DNA from: Nemertoderma westbladi | Lineage: Eukaryota; Xenacoelomorpha; Nemertodermatida; Nemertodermatidae | DNA: 56,310 bases | Assembly: GCA_032718475.1 (NCBI GenBank) | Contig: JAUCBJ010000239.1 | Coordinates: 1-56,310, forward strand | Direction: 5' to 3' | Shown: positions 42,849-53,599 of the stretch, piece after piece | Layout: each line of letters begins with the position of its first letter | Position numbering within the stretch: the stretch's first letter is position 1 | Notes under the pieces: generated by a model | Seen by the model: only the letters and a program-made list of their open reading frames with translations | The model's database searches: none | What the model was told of the DNA's origin: nothing | Program-made: the position numbers and the translations under genes

Positions 42849-45104
42849 GTTTAGTTATACAGTTGAATGTCTACTACTATAATTTCAGTTAAAGCAAATC
42901 TAGTAATTCAGTATAACCACAAGCCTAGCGATTTATTACCGGTACCGTTACTCAGTGGAACGTGATATATATACAATATATTAGAATACCGGTATGCTTA
43001 TAATATATAAGTATTATTACAGACTAGATTTGTCACAGAGTACCGGTATATAATTTTAGCACAAATATATATATATATAGTAGGCCTATAATGAATACCG
43101 GTATACAGCTTACACTTATAGTATATAAGTATAATTCTGAATTAGAATTAATTACAGAGTACCGGTATGATTTCAGCTCAAATTTATAGAAATAAATATA
43201 ATAAGCCTATGGTAAGTACCGGTATGTCAATTATTTTGAGAATAATTGAATTTCTGAATATTTTAGGGCTACTTGGTTATTTTAACTTACTTTGTTACCG
43301 TTGTTTAAGCAGTAGTCCAACTGATAGTGAGACCTAGTTTTGTATGACAGGCCTACTATTTATAAATCGTTTGAGTTGATTTATAATAGATATATACCCG
43401 TTTAAAAAGGGGTTTTGACAATATTTGAAATAAATGTTATTATTTCTGGGGGTCACTACACAGAAGCTGAGCGCTCTCAGTGAAGTGTTATTTATTTGAC
43501 ACTAAAACTGATAATTCTAATTTACCTAAGTTACTTAATACTACAAATTACTTACGATACGGGTGAGATTAATTCTCTAATTAAACACAACAAAATATTA
43601 CGGACGAAATTTTTAGGGTAATTTTACAGGAAGTCTACAAACCAGTCTAACAAAGGGTTAGATTTCTGGCTATTACAAAGGACAGGGTACTACGGTATTT
43701 AAATAATAAGTAGTAGTAAATATATTGTACTGTCCAGATAGGAAAATACCACCGCCTGACGACCTATAACCGTATCGCTATAGGTACAACGTTATGTATC
43801 ACGGATTGTTCCTACCCAGAAGTTAATAGAGCTAACGAAGGTGCCTATCAACCACTTTACAACACAAATATACTGCCTACACTAATTACTTCGGAAGGCA
43901 CTGTACTCTAAACCCTAAATTAGGTACAAGTACCGGTATAACAAATAATCAGTAGTTAAATATACTTGAACAGTTAAAAGAACCACGGCATCTGCTGGAG
44001 TGACCGAAGCACAAAGTCGTCAGTCTTTACCTACGCCAAGCAGCCCTGATGTAGTACCGGGGTTAGTTTAACTATAACGGTATGTATAACAAGCACAATT
44101 ACTGTAGGAATAAACTTGGGGACATGAATGTTGCGAATAATCGCATAAACTCTGAATAATAAATATTACGCTACCCGTACAGAATACTCAAACAAATACA
44201 AACCAAACGCTGGCGAACTACTATCAAGCCTAAACAAACTACTGTATGTGCAGATTCTGAAACTGTTAGTTAGTATGCGTGCTAACACGGTAGTACGACT
44301 TACTCTTTAAGAGGGGATTGACCTTACAGTGTTGACTGCCCCAACTTACTAACGGCGCTTGATCAGACCAACTCTACACACGCAGCAATCCCTTCAGACC
44401 CAAAAATAGCTAGACAACAATCCAGCCTACAAATATTTGAGTAATAACTATTACGGTACCTGAACAGACCACACAAACAAACACAGGCTAAAACACTGGC
44501 AGACTACGATCAAGCCTAAATAAACTACAGTATATGCAGACTCTGAAACTGTTAGTTAGTATGCGTGCTAACACGGTAGTACGACTTACTCTTTAAGAGG
44601 GGATTGACCTTACAGTGTTGACTGCCCCAACTTACTAACGGCACTTTATCAGACAAACTCTACACACGCCGTAATCTCTCCAAACCCAACCACAGTCAGA
44701 CAGCAGCTCAGCCTACAATTATCTGAACAATCTGAGCAGGGTCACACGCCTTCTGCTCAATATTAGCCTACTAGGAAATAAAACTGACAGAAATAAGTAA
44801 GCTCCAAAAGAAACAAGGGGTGTACAGTCCCTAATCTCTTAAACAGCCTACCGGTATACAATAATCAAAATCGAATAATACTAAAAGTACTTGTACAGCA
44901 GTACCGGTACCGGTGATGACAGTTAGGCCTACTGACCTACAAAGTACCGGTTCAGTTTTACCAGTCACTACGGTATTTTGCAACCTTATTGCCTACTGCA
45001 ATAAGATTGTAAACCGTTACTGTTCTCCAGAACAGTATTAAACTGTATTTAATGCCTACACTTGCAACCTTATTGCTTACTGCAATAAGATTATAAACTG
45101 TTAC
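42849..45104 (-). other. BEL-2 leader with tandem duplication
   Basis: This is the untranslated region between the 5' LTR and Gag. A block containing GTTAGTTAGTATGCGTGCTA on the plus strand starts at 44265 and again at 44551, 286 bp apart. It is homologous to the 290-bp duplication in BEL-1. The part next to Gag carries repeated TACCGGTAT words in AT-rich sequence, also as in BEL-1. Confidence 0.8.
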
Positions 45105-46371
45105 TGTTCGCGCTTTCGAAGACCTTTAGCAGTTTAACCTGCCAAAATTTATATGTCTTTTCGTTAATTAAAACCACTTTAGCATACGACAATAATTTAT
45201 GCTAATACGCAAAACATTAGCCGAAGTCAGCCCATGCGCGATCATTCACCCGATGGATCTACACCCGGGAGACTGAATTCGGATGCTTGAATTGTATTAT
45301 TACAGTGTAAGGTTGCAGTGTATACCTAATGTATTATTCGATAGATCGTTAATGATTAATCTCTGACAGATATTATTGGCTTTCGGGAAATATTAACAGT
45401 TCCTTTAGGACGTGGCGCTTTACCTATTTAAACAGAACTAAGACTTATACTAAACGCAACGATACTGCTGCTGATTAAAGTATAAAACGTATTCTTTAGG
45501 AAATACTTTGTTACCAATTACAATCATACACACTATTCTGCCGACAGTCAGTATATTTGATCACACATAAAGAGAGCAGTAATTGACTCGCGTAGGGTCT
45601 GCTAAATAACATTGGATTCAATACACACCACATTAATATAAATCGCAATTGTTATATATAGCCGGTCTCTCTAACCTGTAGTGTTATCAAGAAAATTGGG
45701 AATTGGGTGATTTATCCGTATTATCCAAATAGCAATATTTCCATCAACAAATATTTACAATTAATAACTGACGGTAAAATAACAGTACAAACCATATGAT
45801 TAATGCAAAAGTATCAAGATTAGTTAATGAGTATGATTATCAAGTTAAATTAGTTCGGTAACAGTTTATACTTTCGATAATTCAAGCAGTTCTGCAGTTC
45901 ACGGTACAGCAGTATTGGTTACAAAATGCCGGTGTTTCTGGCTTAGACAGCAATAACCACAAAAGTGACAACTCTCTCTCTCTCTCCAGTCCGAGCGAAC
46001 ACTCTCCATGATTTCCAGGAAAGCTACACGTCGACAGGAAAAATCGCCCTGATTGGCCCAAGCCAAACAAAGAACCACGCTGCCAATGGCTGTTTCCATG
46101 TCAGCAACCAGCTGCTAGATGTCGTAATATGAATCATCACGGCTAAGCTGTGAAAGGTGGTTTGTGTATTACAAGTTTTTGTCTTACCATGTCCGCTAAA
46201 ACACGTATATAGCAGAATGATTTTTATGTCCGTTAAAACACCTGTAAAGGTACCTTGCGGGCGAGGGGAATATATATACAGTTAGAAAACCTTTTTTAGA
46301 GTATTCCAGCGCCGGGGGGGGAACTGGCCAGCCAAGGCAAACGTATCAGTTATCCCACAAAAGCTTTTACA
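45105..46371 (-). repeat. BEL-2 5' LTR (1267 bp)
   Basis: Identical in length and, as far as I can read, in sequence to the 3' LTR. The inner side continues on the minus strand as GTAACAGTTTATAATC, comparable to ATAACAGTTATTGC in BEL-1, but this does not match a familiar tRNA primer site. Confidence 0.95.
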
Positions 46372-47133
46372 GTAACCCTGTAGCTAGACTTTGTTCTTAC
46401 TGTAGAGTACCACCCATGGCTATATTTTGTACTTAGAGTTGAGCTTTCTTGAATCTAAATTTTGTTCTTATAGTTCTGCATTTGGCTACATTTTGTTCAA
46501 TTTGTATTGATACATGAAACTACAGTCCCGTACTTATTTTAGAAGCAATTAATACCAAAATATCAAAAACTTATGGAGCACTTTAGAATTTTGAATTCAA
46601 AAATTTCCAACATGTGCGCAAGTGTGTTAGCTATATTGTATGTGATTATTTGTTATTATTGCGTTTACAGGTAATACTAACACCTGATTATGTGCTAGTT
46701 AACATGTTAGATAGCACGTATTAGCTAATAACAAAATGCGCACATGTATTACGTTCGCACTGCGCACTAAATAATTAAGGACGCACGATACGCCTTGGCT
46801 ATTATTTGATATATTTTGCGTGTTTTTTGTAAAAATTCGGACTTCTGGTGTTTTGCCTAATTGAGGATACCTTGTTTTCTAGGCAATACCCCGCAACTAT
46901 CGTATAGTTACGGGATAATACCAGAAAATGGTGTTCCCCTTTGTTTTGGCAAAACACCATAAGTCAGAATTTTTACAAAAAAACGCAATATATTTCAAAG
47001 GTAATTCTAAATCAAATTGAAAGTTTAGTTATATGAATTCTATATATATTTAGTTATTAAAAAACACAATAACAAGTAAACTGAGGCATCTCTCTAAAAA
47101 ATAAACAGTTTTTATCGATTATCTCAGAACTAC
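46372..47133. other. Right internal part of the TIR element
   Basis: Begins with the GTAAC target duplication of BEL-2. It contains TTTTGTTCTTA-type repeats at 46390-46500 and degenerate inverted copies of the GGCAAAACACC sub-terminal repeat near 46850-46980. A palindrome around AACTATCGTATAGTT lies near 46900. No reading frame is supported. Confidence 0.6.
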
Positions 47134-47212
47134 AAAAATCGACTTAGGGGGTTCTGCCTTGAAGGTGACGATATTTACATCTATATTTACATCTACATTC
47201 AGGTTTCATAAT

Positions 47213-47585
47213 TAAACGGAAACTAAGGGCCGATTATTTAGAGCAGCAGTAGTTCCAGTACTCCTCTATGGGAGTCCAGTCCATGCTGGGCTCTAACTGC
47301 TGAGGACACCAAATCTCTGGTTGGCACATTCACAAGAATGCTACGCCGGGTTCATTGTGTCAAGTACAATGCACACATCTCCAACCAGACACTATATAAC
47401 ATTGGAGGTGTCTCATTGGTTCACCCAAGCTTGACACTATTACAAAGCCGCATCCACTTTGCAGGACATTGCTTTCGTCGTGCGAGGACCTGCCAGTGCA
47501 TAATCTTGTACTCTGCCAGCCTCATCATGGTGTGAATAAGCATGGTGGACAGCCCATGGCTTTCTTGAGACGCATCCCAACCACA
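47213..47585 (+). mobile_element. LINE copy B, segment 3 (3' end of ORF)
   Basis: Resumes the LINE coding sequence at the equivalent of RKLKVRLFRAAVVPVLLYGS. It then has MLRRVHCVKYNAHISNQTLY (from 47338) and FAGHCFRR, followed by a damaged end. About 16 residues' worth of LINE are missing relative to 32050. It matches the nucleotide sequence of LINE copy A at 8510-8830 closely. Confidence 0.85.
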
Positions 47586-47750
47586 TAAAAAGTCAAAATC
47601 AGCGGATATAATGAGTGATTTCAACGGACAAGAAAAATAATTGTGGGTAAAAAACCCATCACCAGCTTACTCTTAGATGAAATTTATGACGGCCTACTTA
47701 TTATAGTATGCCGTGGTTCAGAGGTACTGAAAACATTAGTGACACGTTCG

Positions 47751-48354
47751 TGGGGACTTCGCGCAGCACGTAGTCGGCAAGCCTTGGCATACGGTTCATA
47801 TAGAGCAAATGGGGCATGTCTAGTTTGGACCCAATATCCCATGCTATAAATGTATTCATTCGATATACAATCATATGTTAATCCGCTAGGTGGTGTCAAA
47901 TTGTTATTCTGCAATTTCGTACTTACCAGTGCAGCACTGTACAGCAGTACCGTACCGGTAGGCCTATGTCATTACTTCTGAGTCTCTAGCGGATCCCCAA
48001 TTAAATGTCTTAACTTTTCAATTTCGTAAAAGATAGACTTCATGATTCTCTACAGGCCACCAAAATTTCCGCTCAGGAAAATGAGGCCAGCCCGAGAAAT
48101 TTAACATTTTCTAAAAACCACATAATCTGTCGTAGCTGACGTCAGACTGCATGATTTTTCACCAAACTTTACAAACTTTCTAAACTTTCTCTCTACTACT
48201 TACCTACTAAGTTTGGTTCAATTCCGAACGAGCGATGCAGAGAAATTCGCGTTCAAACATTTACCAGACAGACAGACAGACAGACAGACGGACATGCCCC
48301 ATTTGCCCTATATGAACCGTATGCCAAGGCTCGCCGACTACGTGTCTCGCCCCA
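47751..48354. mobile_element. Small foldback/MITE-like element
   Basis: Arms of about 70 bp at 47751-47821 and 48290-48354 are inverted copies, sharing GCCTTGGCATACGGTTCATA and ATGGGGCATGTC. The outer ends read GTGGGGACTTCGCGCAGCACG on the left and a shorter relative on the right. An (ACAG)n microsatellite at about 48266-48288 adjoins the right arm. Target duplication not identified. Confidence 0.7.
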
Positions 48355-48909
48355 CAGCCCTAACTGATCTGCCAAAGCCAATAGGAAAACAGTAATTAAT
48401 CATCCAATCGTAGCTCACTTGTTCCACTTATGGCTCCGCCCTCCCATCAACCTTCATCTATATTTTTAACTTTATTACAGTCTAATCCCGTAATCTATGA
48501 TATACACCTGCGATATCGATTTGTTTTAAAACATATTTCGATCATTGTATGCACCCCGCCTGCGTCGGCAAATATAGAGACGCATATACACTAACCCTGT
48601 TAGACATGGCACTGTCCAAAATGGTTCGTAGAACTAAACTGGGAAGATTTTTAAAAATGATATCTAATTTTGTCGAATTAAAAGCCGGGATTATTTTAAA
48701 ATTATTATTAATTAATATTATTACACTCTATTAAAATTGCTCTGTAAATAGGCTATACATAATTCAAGTTTAAAATGTAAAAAAATGGACCTTGATACCT
48801 TGACCTACCGGTACCACTTTGTGGAAGCCGCCAACCACTTTGAGGAAACCGCCTTGCCACTACGACAAACAATGGTATTCATGGGTAAATAGGGATAATA
48901 TTCGAAGGC

Positions 48910-49020
48910 CTACGCGTAGCTACGCGTAGTTCGCAACATTGGGTCATATATCATCAGTTTCAGAGTTTTAACATTAACTACGCGTAGCTACGCGTAGGTG
49001 CTACGTATAACTACGCGTAA
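48910..49020. repeat. CTACGCGTAG palindrome cluster, left
   Basis: Perfect copies start at 48910, 48920, 48978 and 48988, with a one-base variant at 49011. The copies come as abutting doublets 10 bp apart. Confidence 0.9.
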
Positions 49021-49775
49021 GTGCTACCCATAACTATGCCTATACGTCCTTTATCATTAGTAGGCCTACGTATTCCAAGCGGTTCAGTACTAAAATAAGA
49101 TAATACGGTATGTTCAATAAACAACCCACAACCTTCAAATGCTTTCAACAGTAATGCATCCTATACCTGTATACTCTATATAGAGGAATACGCTAACACT
49201 ACATATTCTTCACTTCATGCGTTGCGGGTGCTAAAATGTGTTACCGGTAATAATGTTTAGAGTTCAAAAATAGTTTACAAAGGAAATAGGCCGATGGTTC
49301 TTATCGATTCTCTATGTTTTTTATTGCCTTTGTTCATGATAGGACAAGGATATATTTAATATGTTAACCCATTGACAAGGGAAGGGGAGAGACTAAATTG
49401 TCTACCATGATTGGTTGCACTTGTTATTTGACCAAACAATGGAATTATATGCAGTATTTATCTTATCAGCTTTCGCTTAACCACTTCACCGGTAGATTGG
49501 TAGCTTACTACTGTAGAATATTTAAATAATCCAATGGAAACAAAGATACTTGAATCATGAGACGTGAATTTTAAGTCTACTTTTTATTCATCCTGTGTTT
49601 GTATGTGAAAGAGCCGAATATTATTTATTACCAGTGCTGTATGTATGAGATATGAGTTTCCGATTCTGTTATTCCATTTGTCTGATAATCAGATACCTGG
49701 ACATATACCGATACTTGCCTAACAACTCAACCCTACCGGACCTGAAATGAAAAATCATTGTTATCAGGACTGCTA

Positions 49776-49940
49776 ATACGCGTAGCACCTACGCGTAGTT
49801 TCAAAATACCTACGCGTAGTTCCAAAATAACTACGCGTAGTTTTAAAACACCTACGCGTAGTTGTTAAAAAGACAGTAAGTCTGGCCCTACCGGTAAATG
49901 ACAGGAATGGAAGTTACAAACTACGCGTAGCTACGCGTAG
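49776..49940. repeat. CTACGCGTAG palindrome cluster, right
   Basis: Perfect copies start at 49789, 49810, 49831 and 49852, spaced exactly 21 bp, then at 49921 and 49931 as an abutting doublet. A variant starts at 49776. Confidence 0.9.
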
Positions 49941-50917
49941 GTCGAAAAGATTTACCCCGTAGTCATTGGCTTGCCCTAACATCAATTAACGTCCAAGACA
50001 CCGAAACGCAACCATATTTTTCACAAATTAATTATTTTTGCCTCAGTCATACCACTTTCACGGCGACAAAATTGTCATATATTTTCTTATAGAATATAGG
50101 CTTAGCTATTGTGCAGTTTATTAAACGGTATCATTTAGTGTATGGCGGGTAGGCTTAGGGTTGGGGTTGCGACACATACCTGTATGTTTAGCATGTATTT
50201 ATATTTGTTTGTGTTTGTGTGTTTGTTATTGTCTTTCGATTTGATGATTTCGATGACCCTAGGGGTCGAGAAATATTTTGTTCTAAATGTCCTGATTCTA
50301 TATTTTTTATTGGGGGTGTAAGACTCCTGTTCTTCCTTTAATTTAATCAATTAACGTGGCCGCCATTGAAGTGTACGTGTACTTGCGTACCGGTACTGTA
50401 CTAGCTTGTCGTCATAAAGTCTATATAACGGCTGATCCACTGGTTATCTCCATGCCATGCTGTTAGGTTACATAACGGTAACAGCCTAACTTTCCTTCTT
50501 GTTTGGCAGATTAGTTTAGACACCCATACAGCCATATGATGAGTATTTGATTGGCTGTGGCAGCTCTGTTGATGCTGTCCTGTCACTAATGTCTTGTTCA
50601 GAGGTACCGGCACTTGTGCCGGTACAGTAGTCTGGTAGTAGAACAGTTGTAGTAGACCTACTGTAGTTTATTTCTGTTATTGTTAGAGATAGATAGATAG
50701 ATATAATTATTTATACATTATGTAAAAACAATAACAAATACAGAAATACACCAAACAATGTAGGCCTACCGGTATAAAGGTATTGTCCAACATAACATAT
50801 AGGATTACCCATAACTGCCTAAAGCTTTGCAGCTTATTTCCAAGGGGGTCCTTTATGTTACTTGGTTAGCCTCTGGGCCTAGCCTAATACCGTACTGAAA
50901 TCAGGAAATATCAGAAT

Positions 50918-51952
50918 ATGGCTGAGAGGAAACAAGTGAACAAGTATTACCCCCCGGACTGGCGTCCCGAACATGGATCTGTTAATAAGTTCCAAGGTAC
51001 TCACGCGTTGCGGGACCGGGCGCGAAAACTCAACCAAGGGATCCTAATCGTGCGGTTCGAGATGCCATGCGATGTTTGGTGCGAGGGTTGCGGGAACCAC
51101 GTCGGGATGGGGGTGCGGTACAACGCTGAGAAAACCCGAGTTGGAAAGTACTATACAACTAATATCTACCAATTCCGCATGAAATGTCATTTGTGCGACA
51201 ACAAGTTCGAGATTAAAACCGATCCGAAAAACTGCGACTACGAGATTGTCGGAGGATGTCGTCGGAAGTTAAAGAAATGGGATTTATCGGAGAACGAGCA
51301 GGTGGTTCCCACGGATCATGGGACTGCTAAATCCTTAGCGCTGGACCCCATGTACAAGTTGGAGCACGGCGTGGCGGATAAGGAGAAGTTGGTTAAAGTC
51401 ATTCCGACGTTAAATGAGATTCAATCCGCTCAAGCCGACGTCTGGAAGGACGATTTCGCAGCGAATCAAACAGTTAGAAAAATATTTCGCGACGAGAAGA
51501 AACTTATAAGGGAGAAATCTGAGCGGGAGGAGTTGACTCGGAAGAGATTGAATCTCGCGATAAAACTCCTCCCTGAGTCGGAGGAGGATCGTACGCATTC
51601 CAAGTACTACCGAACTGCCCAGGAGAGAGAACGGCGGCTGTCGTTACCTGCAGGTAAACGAAGAGACTTGGTCGTTACCGGTGTGAAATCGACGCGACAA
51701 CGGAAACTACGTAAACTGTTAAAGAAGTTTTCGATTCCGGATTCGCGATTAAGTAGTTTACGAAAGTTGAACAGAATTAATAATAAACTACCGAAACTCG
51801 CTGCCCATTTGCGTGTCGGTCAATGTAATCCTTCCACTTCCGGTTACATTACTCCAAGTAGAACTCCCGTTGAGACGCAAATTTTAACTAAAAGTTGCAA
51901 CTATTCTAGAAATTCTATTGTTTCTATCGATTACGATAGTAACAGCGATTAA
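50918..51952 (+). CDS. YJU2B: YJU2B/CCDC130-like splicing factor (CWC16 family)
   Basis: The 344-residue protein belongs to the Yju2/Cwc16/CCDC130 family of nuclear spliceosome-associated factors. The N-terminus has the family's NKYYPPDW (residues 8-15) and RARKLNQGILIVRFEMP (34-50). Four cysteines follow in two pairs, C55/C58 and C90/C93, which would bind zinc, with GMGVRYNAEK between them. TDPKNCDYEI and the acidic/basic segment around SAQADVWKDDFAANQ complete the core. The C-terminal third is Lys/Arg/Ser-rich and poorly conserved, as usual. The protein is somewhat shorter than the roughly 400-residue human protein. The frame is intact with no introns, so it is either a retrocopy under selection or a gene in an intron-poor context. 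AATAAA lies 41 bases past the stop. YJU2B is favoured over YJU2 by the NKYYPPDW N-terminus, with some uncertainty. Confidence 0.9.
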   Translation: MAERKQVNKYYPPDWRPEHGSVNKFQGTHALRDRARKLNQGILIVRFEMPCDVWCEGCGNHVGMGVRYNAEKTRVGKYYTTNIYQFRMKCHLCDNKFEIKTDPKNCDYEIVGGCRRKLKKWDLSENEQVVPTDHGTAKSLALDPMYKLEHGVADKEKLVKVIPTLNEIQSAQADVWKDDFAANQTVRKIFRDEKKLIREKSEREELTRKRLNLAIKLLPESEEDRTHSKYYRTAQERERRLSLPAGKRRDLVVTGVKSTRQRKLRKLLKKFSIPDSRLSSLRKLNRINNKLPKLAAHLRVGQCNPSTSGYITPSRTPVETQILTKSCNYSRNSIVSIDYDSNSD

Positions 51953-51992
51953 TTTGTTAAATGTTCTACCGATATAGACGATTTCCAATATA

Positions 51993-51998
51993 AATAAA
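51993..51998 (+). terminator. Polyadenylation signal AATAAA of the YJU2B-like gene
   Basis: AATAAA occurs 41 bases after the stop codon, in TAAATAAACAAAC. Further AATAAA words lie near 52019 and 52033. Confidence 0.5.
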
Positions 51999-53559
51999 CA
52001 AACATGCCCAAGGCCCAATAATAAACCAAGGTAATAAACTTATATGACAGCCTAATTCAAAAGTTAACCTTTTTTCATAATTTCAAAATGAACTATTTCA
52101 AAAGTTAACCTCCCGCTCCCGTCACACCATTGCCTTGGTTGCGATTCTAGACATCATTTTGGATACCAAATAAAACCAATGTATTTTTTTTTTCATCAAA
52201 CGGCATTCGCTACCATTGCAATGGAATATTAATGTCGCGCAATTCTTTGTGAACATGTATCACAGTGAAGTCATTCTAAGCTGGAATGGCATAACGAAAC
52301 GAAACGAAAGAAATTTAAATTTCGTTTCGTTTTCAAAAATTTCGTTTCGTTTTTACAAATCCGATCAAATACTCGTTTCGTTTCCTTTTTTTATCAATCT
52401 ATGAAATTTTCGTTTCGTTTCCTTTTTTTCTAAAATTTGTGATTTTATCAAATAAAAGTTTTAAATCCCCCCCCCCCCCCCCTCCCTCCCTATACCAATA
52501 CGATATTGTAGTAAAATGTAGTACAATACAATGTACAATATTGTATAAAATAAAACATTATAATTCTATCAATATACAGGTGTTGACTGACTACCCATAA
52601 CTTTTTGAGGTATGTTCCCCTTTTGAGTTTTATACACTATATACTAGTAACACGTAACGTCCCGGCACGTGAAATGCCAGGTATACCAGTTGCTCTATTG
52701 TATGTATTAATTTACTATCAGTATTACCTTAGTGCCTTATTCAAGGCGTCCTATATAAAGGACGCCTTGGTTTTATTACAGTTCTACTGTAGCATGGCCC
52801 TAGTCTATTGCATTGCAATGGTAACGGAAACTGGTGGGCAATAAAGGTTGAAGTTGAAGTTTATTATTAACATTGTACATAGGTAAGCCATATTAAAATG
52901 TAAGACATAAAACATAACGTAATACACTAATGATAACCGGCATAAGTTGGAATCGGCTATAATATTTTAATTTAATACAAAAAATAGTGCATATTTCATA
53001 AATAAAATATAGATTTATCTTGTAGACATACAATGTTAGGGATAGCTCCATGAGGATAAACCTCGTTTCCATGGAGGTCCCTTTAAAAAGCACAGCATTA
53101 AAGTGAGCGCAGCGTTTAAATTACTAAAATAACAAATTAATTTGATAAAATATCCGAATGGTATTACAACTAGCTAGTAAATATTAGATTAAGAACTGTA
53201 TTAGATTCGAAAAGTGTTAAAAGTGCGCGATAGACAACACATGAATTAAACTTAATTATTTAGACTTAAAAATTGGCGCGATAGAAAAAAGAGTGAAACA
53301 GGCGAATATGGAACACCAAAACCTAGAAGTAAGTTCAATTAAAATAAATATAAATTAATAAAATAAGCACCGATCATTCAGACAGGAAAATAGTAATGTA
53401 TTTAATCTACAGTATCTTAAAACTCCATACCGAATCCAAAATAGATGTTTAATTAGAAAACATTACAATTTGGCTAAAAAAAACGTCTGGTGACTACAGT
53501 ATCGATATTATTTACAACACTAAATATGTTACAATTGAACTAAAAAATAAAATAAATTA
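51999..53559. other. Intergenic stretch downstream of YJU2B-like gene
   Basis: No gene was recognised. It contains a cluster of TTTCGTTTCG words at 52293-52420 (listed separately), a 16-base C run at 52467-52482 and a hairpin with AAGGCGTCC and GGACGCCTT near 52743-52768. At about 52835-52860, AATAAAGGTTGAAGTTGAAG resembles a retroposon tail. Confidence 0.5.
52293..52420. repeat. Inverted/dispersed GAAACGAAAC motif cluster
   Basis: AACGAAACGAAACGAAAG is followed, across AAATTTAAATTT, by TTTCGTTTCG, forming a large palindrome. Further TTTCGTTTCG copies lie near 52340, 52372 and 52408. The motif resembles an IRF/ISRE core, but a simple repeat is as likely. Confidence 0.7.
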
Positions 53560-53599
53560 TTGAAATGTCAGTCAACTACATTATGTGTGGACCACTGAA

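Larger units (their letters stand above)
33945..46371 (-). mobile_element. BEL-2: BEL/Pao LTR retrotransposon, young and non-autonomous
   Basis: This 12,427-bp element lies on the minus strand inside the TIR element, which itself lies inside LINE copy B. It has two 1267-bp LTRs in which I saw no difference, a GTAAC target duplication and an intact 1546-residue Gag-protease frame. It also has a leader with a 286-bp tandem duplication and an ORF2 broken by an insertion, a stop and a frameshift. Reverse transcriptase and integrase domains are missing. It is related to BEL-1 in coding parts, but the LTRs differ widely. Confidence 0.95.
32725..47171. mobile_element. TIR element (about 2 kb) split by BEL-2
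   Basis: A perfect 38-bp inverted repeat marks the ends: 32725-32762 (TCGTCACCTTCAAGGCAGAA at its start) and 47134-47171. TA flanks both ends and would suit a 2-bp target duplication. Inside each end are degenerate copies of GGCAAAACCCC: near 32813, 32900, 32970 and 33030 on the left, and near 46850 and 46955 inverted on the right. Without BEL-2 the element is about 2.0 kb and encodes no transposase that I can see, so it is non-autonomous. Confidence 0.8.
48355..50917. other. Intergenic region upstream of YJU2B-like gene
   Basis: No gene was recognised. It contains two clusters of the palindrome CTACGCGTAG (listed separately), a hairpin of GTACCGGCAC and GTGCCGGTAC at 50604-50625, and a (GATA)n run at about 50686-50702. 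The base composition rises in CpG at about 50900, where the coding region starts. Confidence 0.5.
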
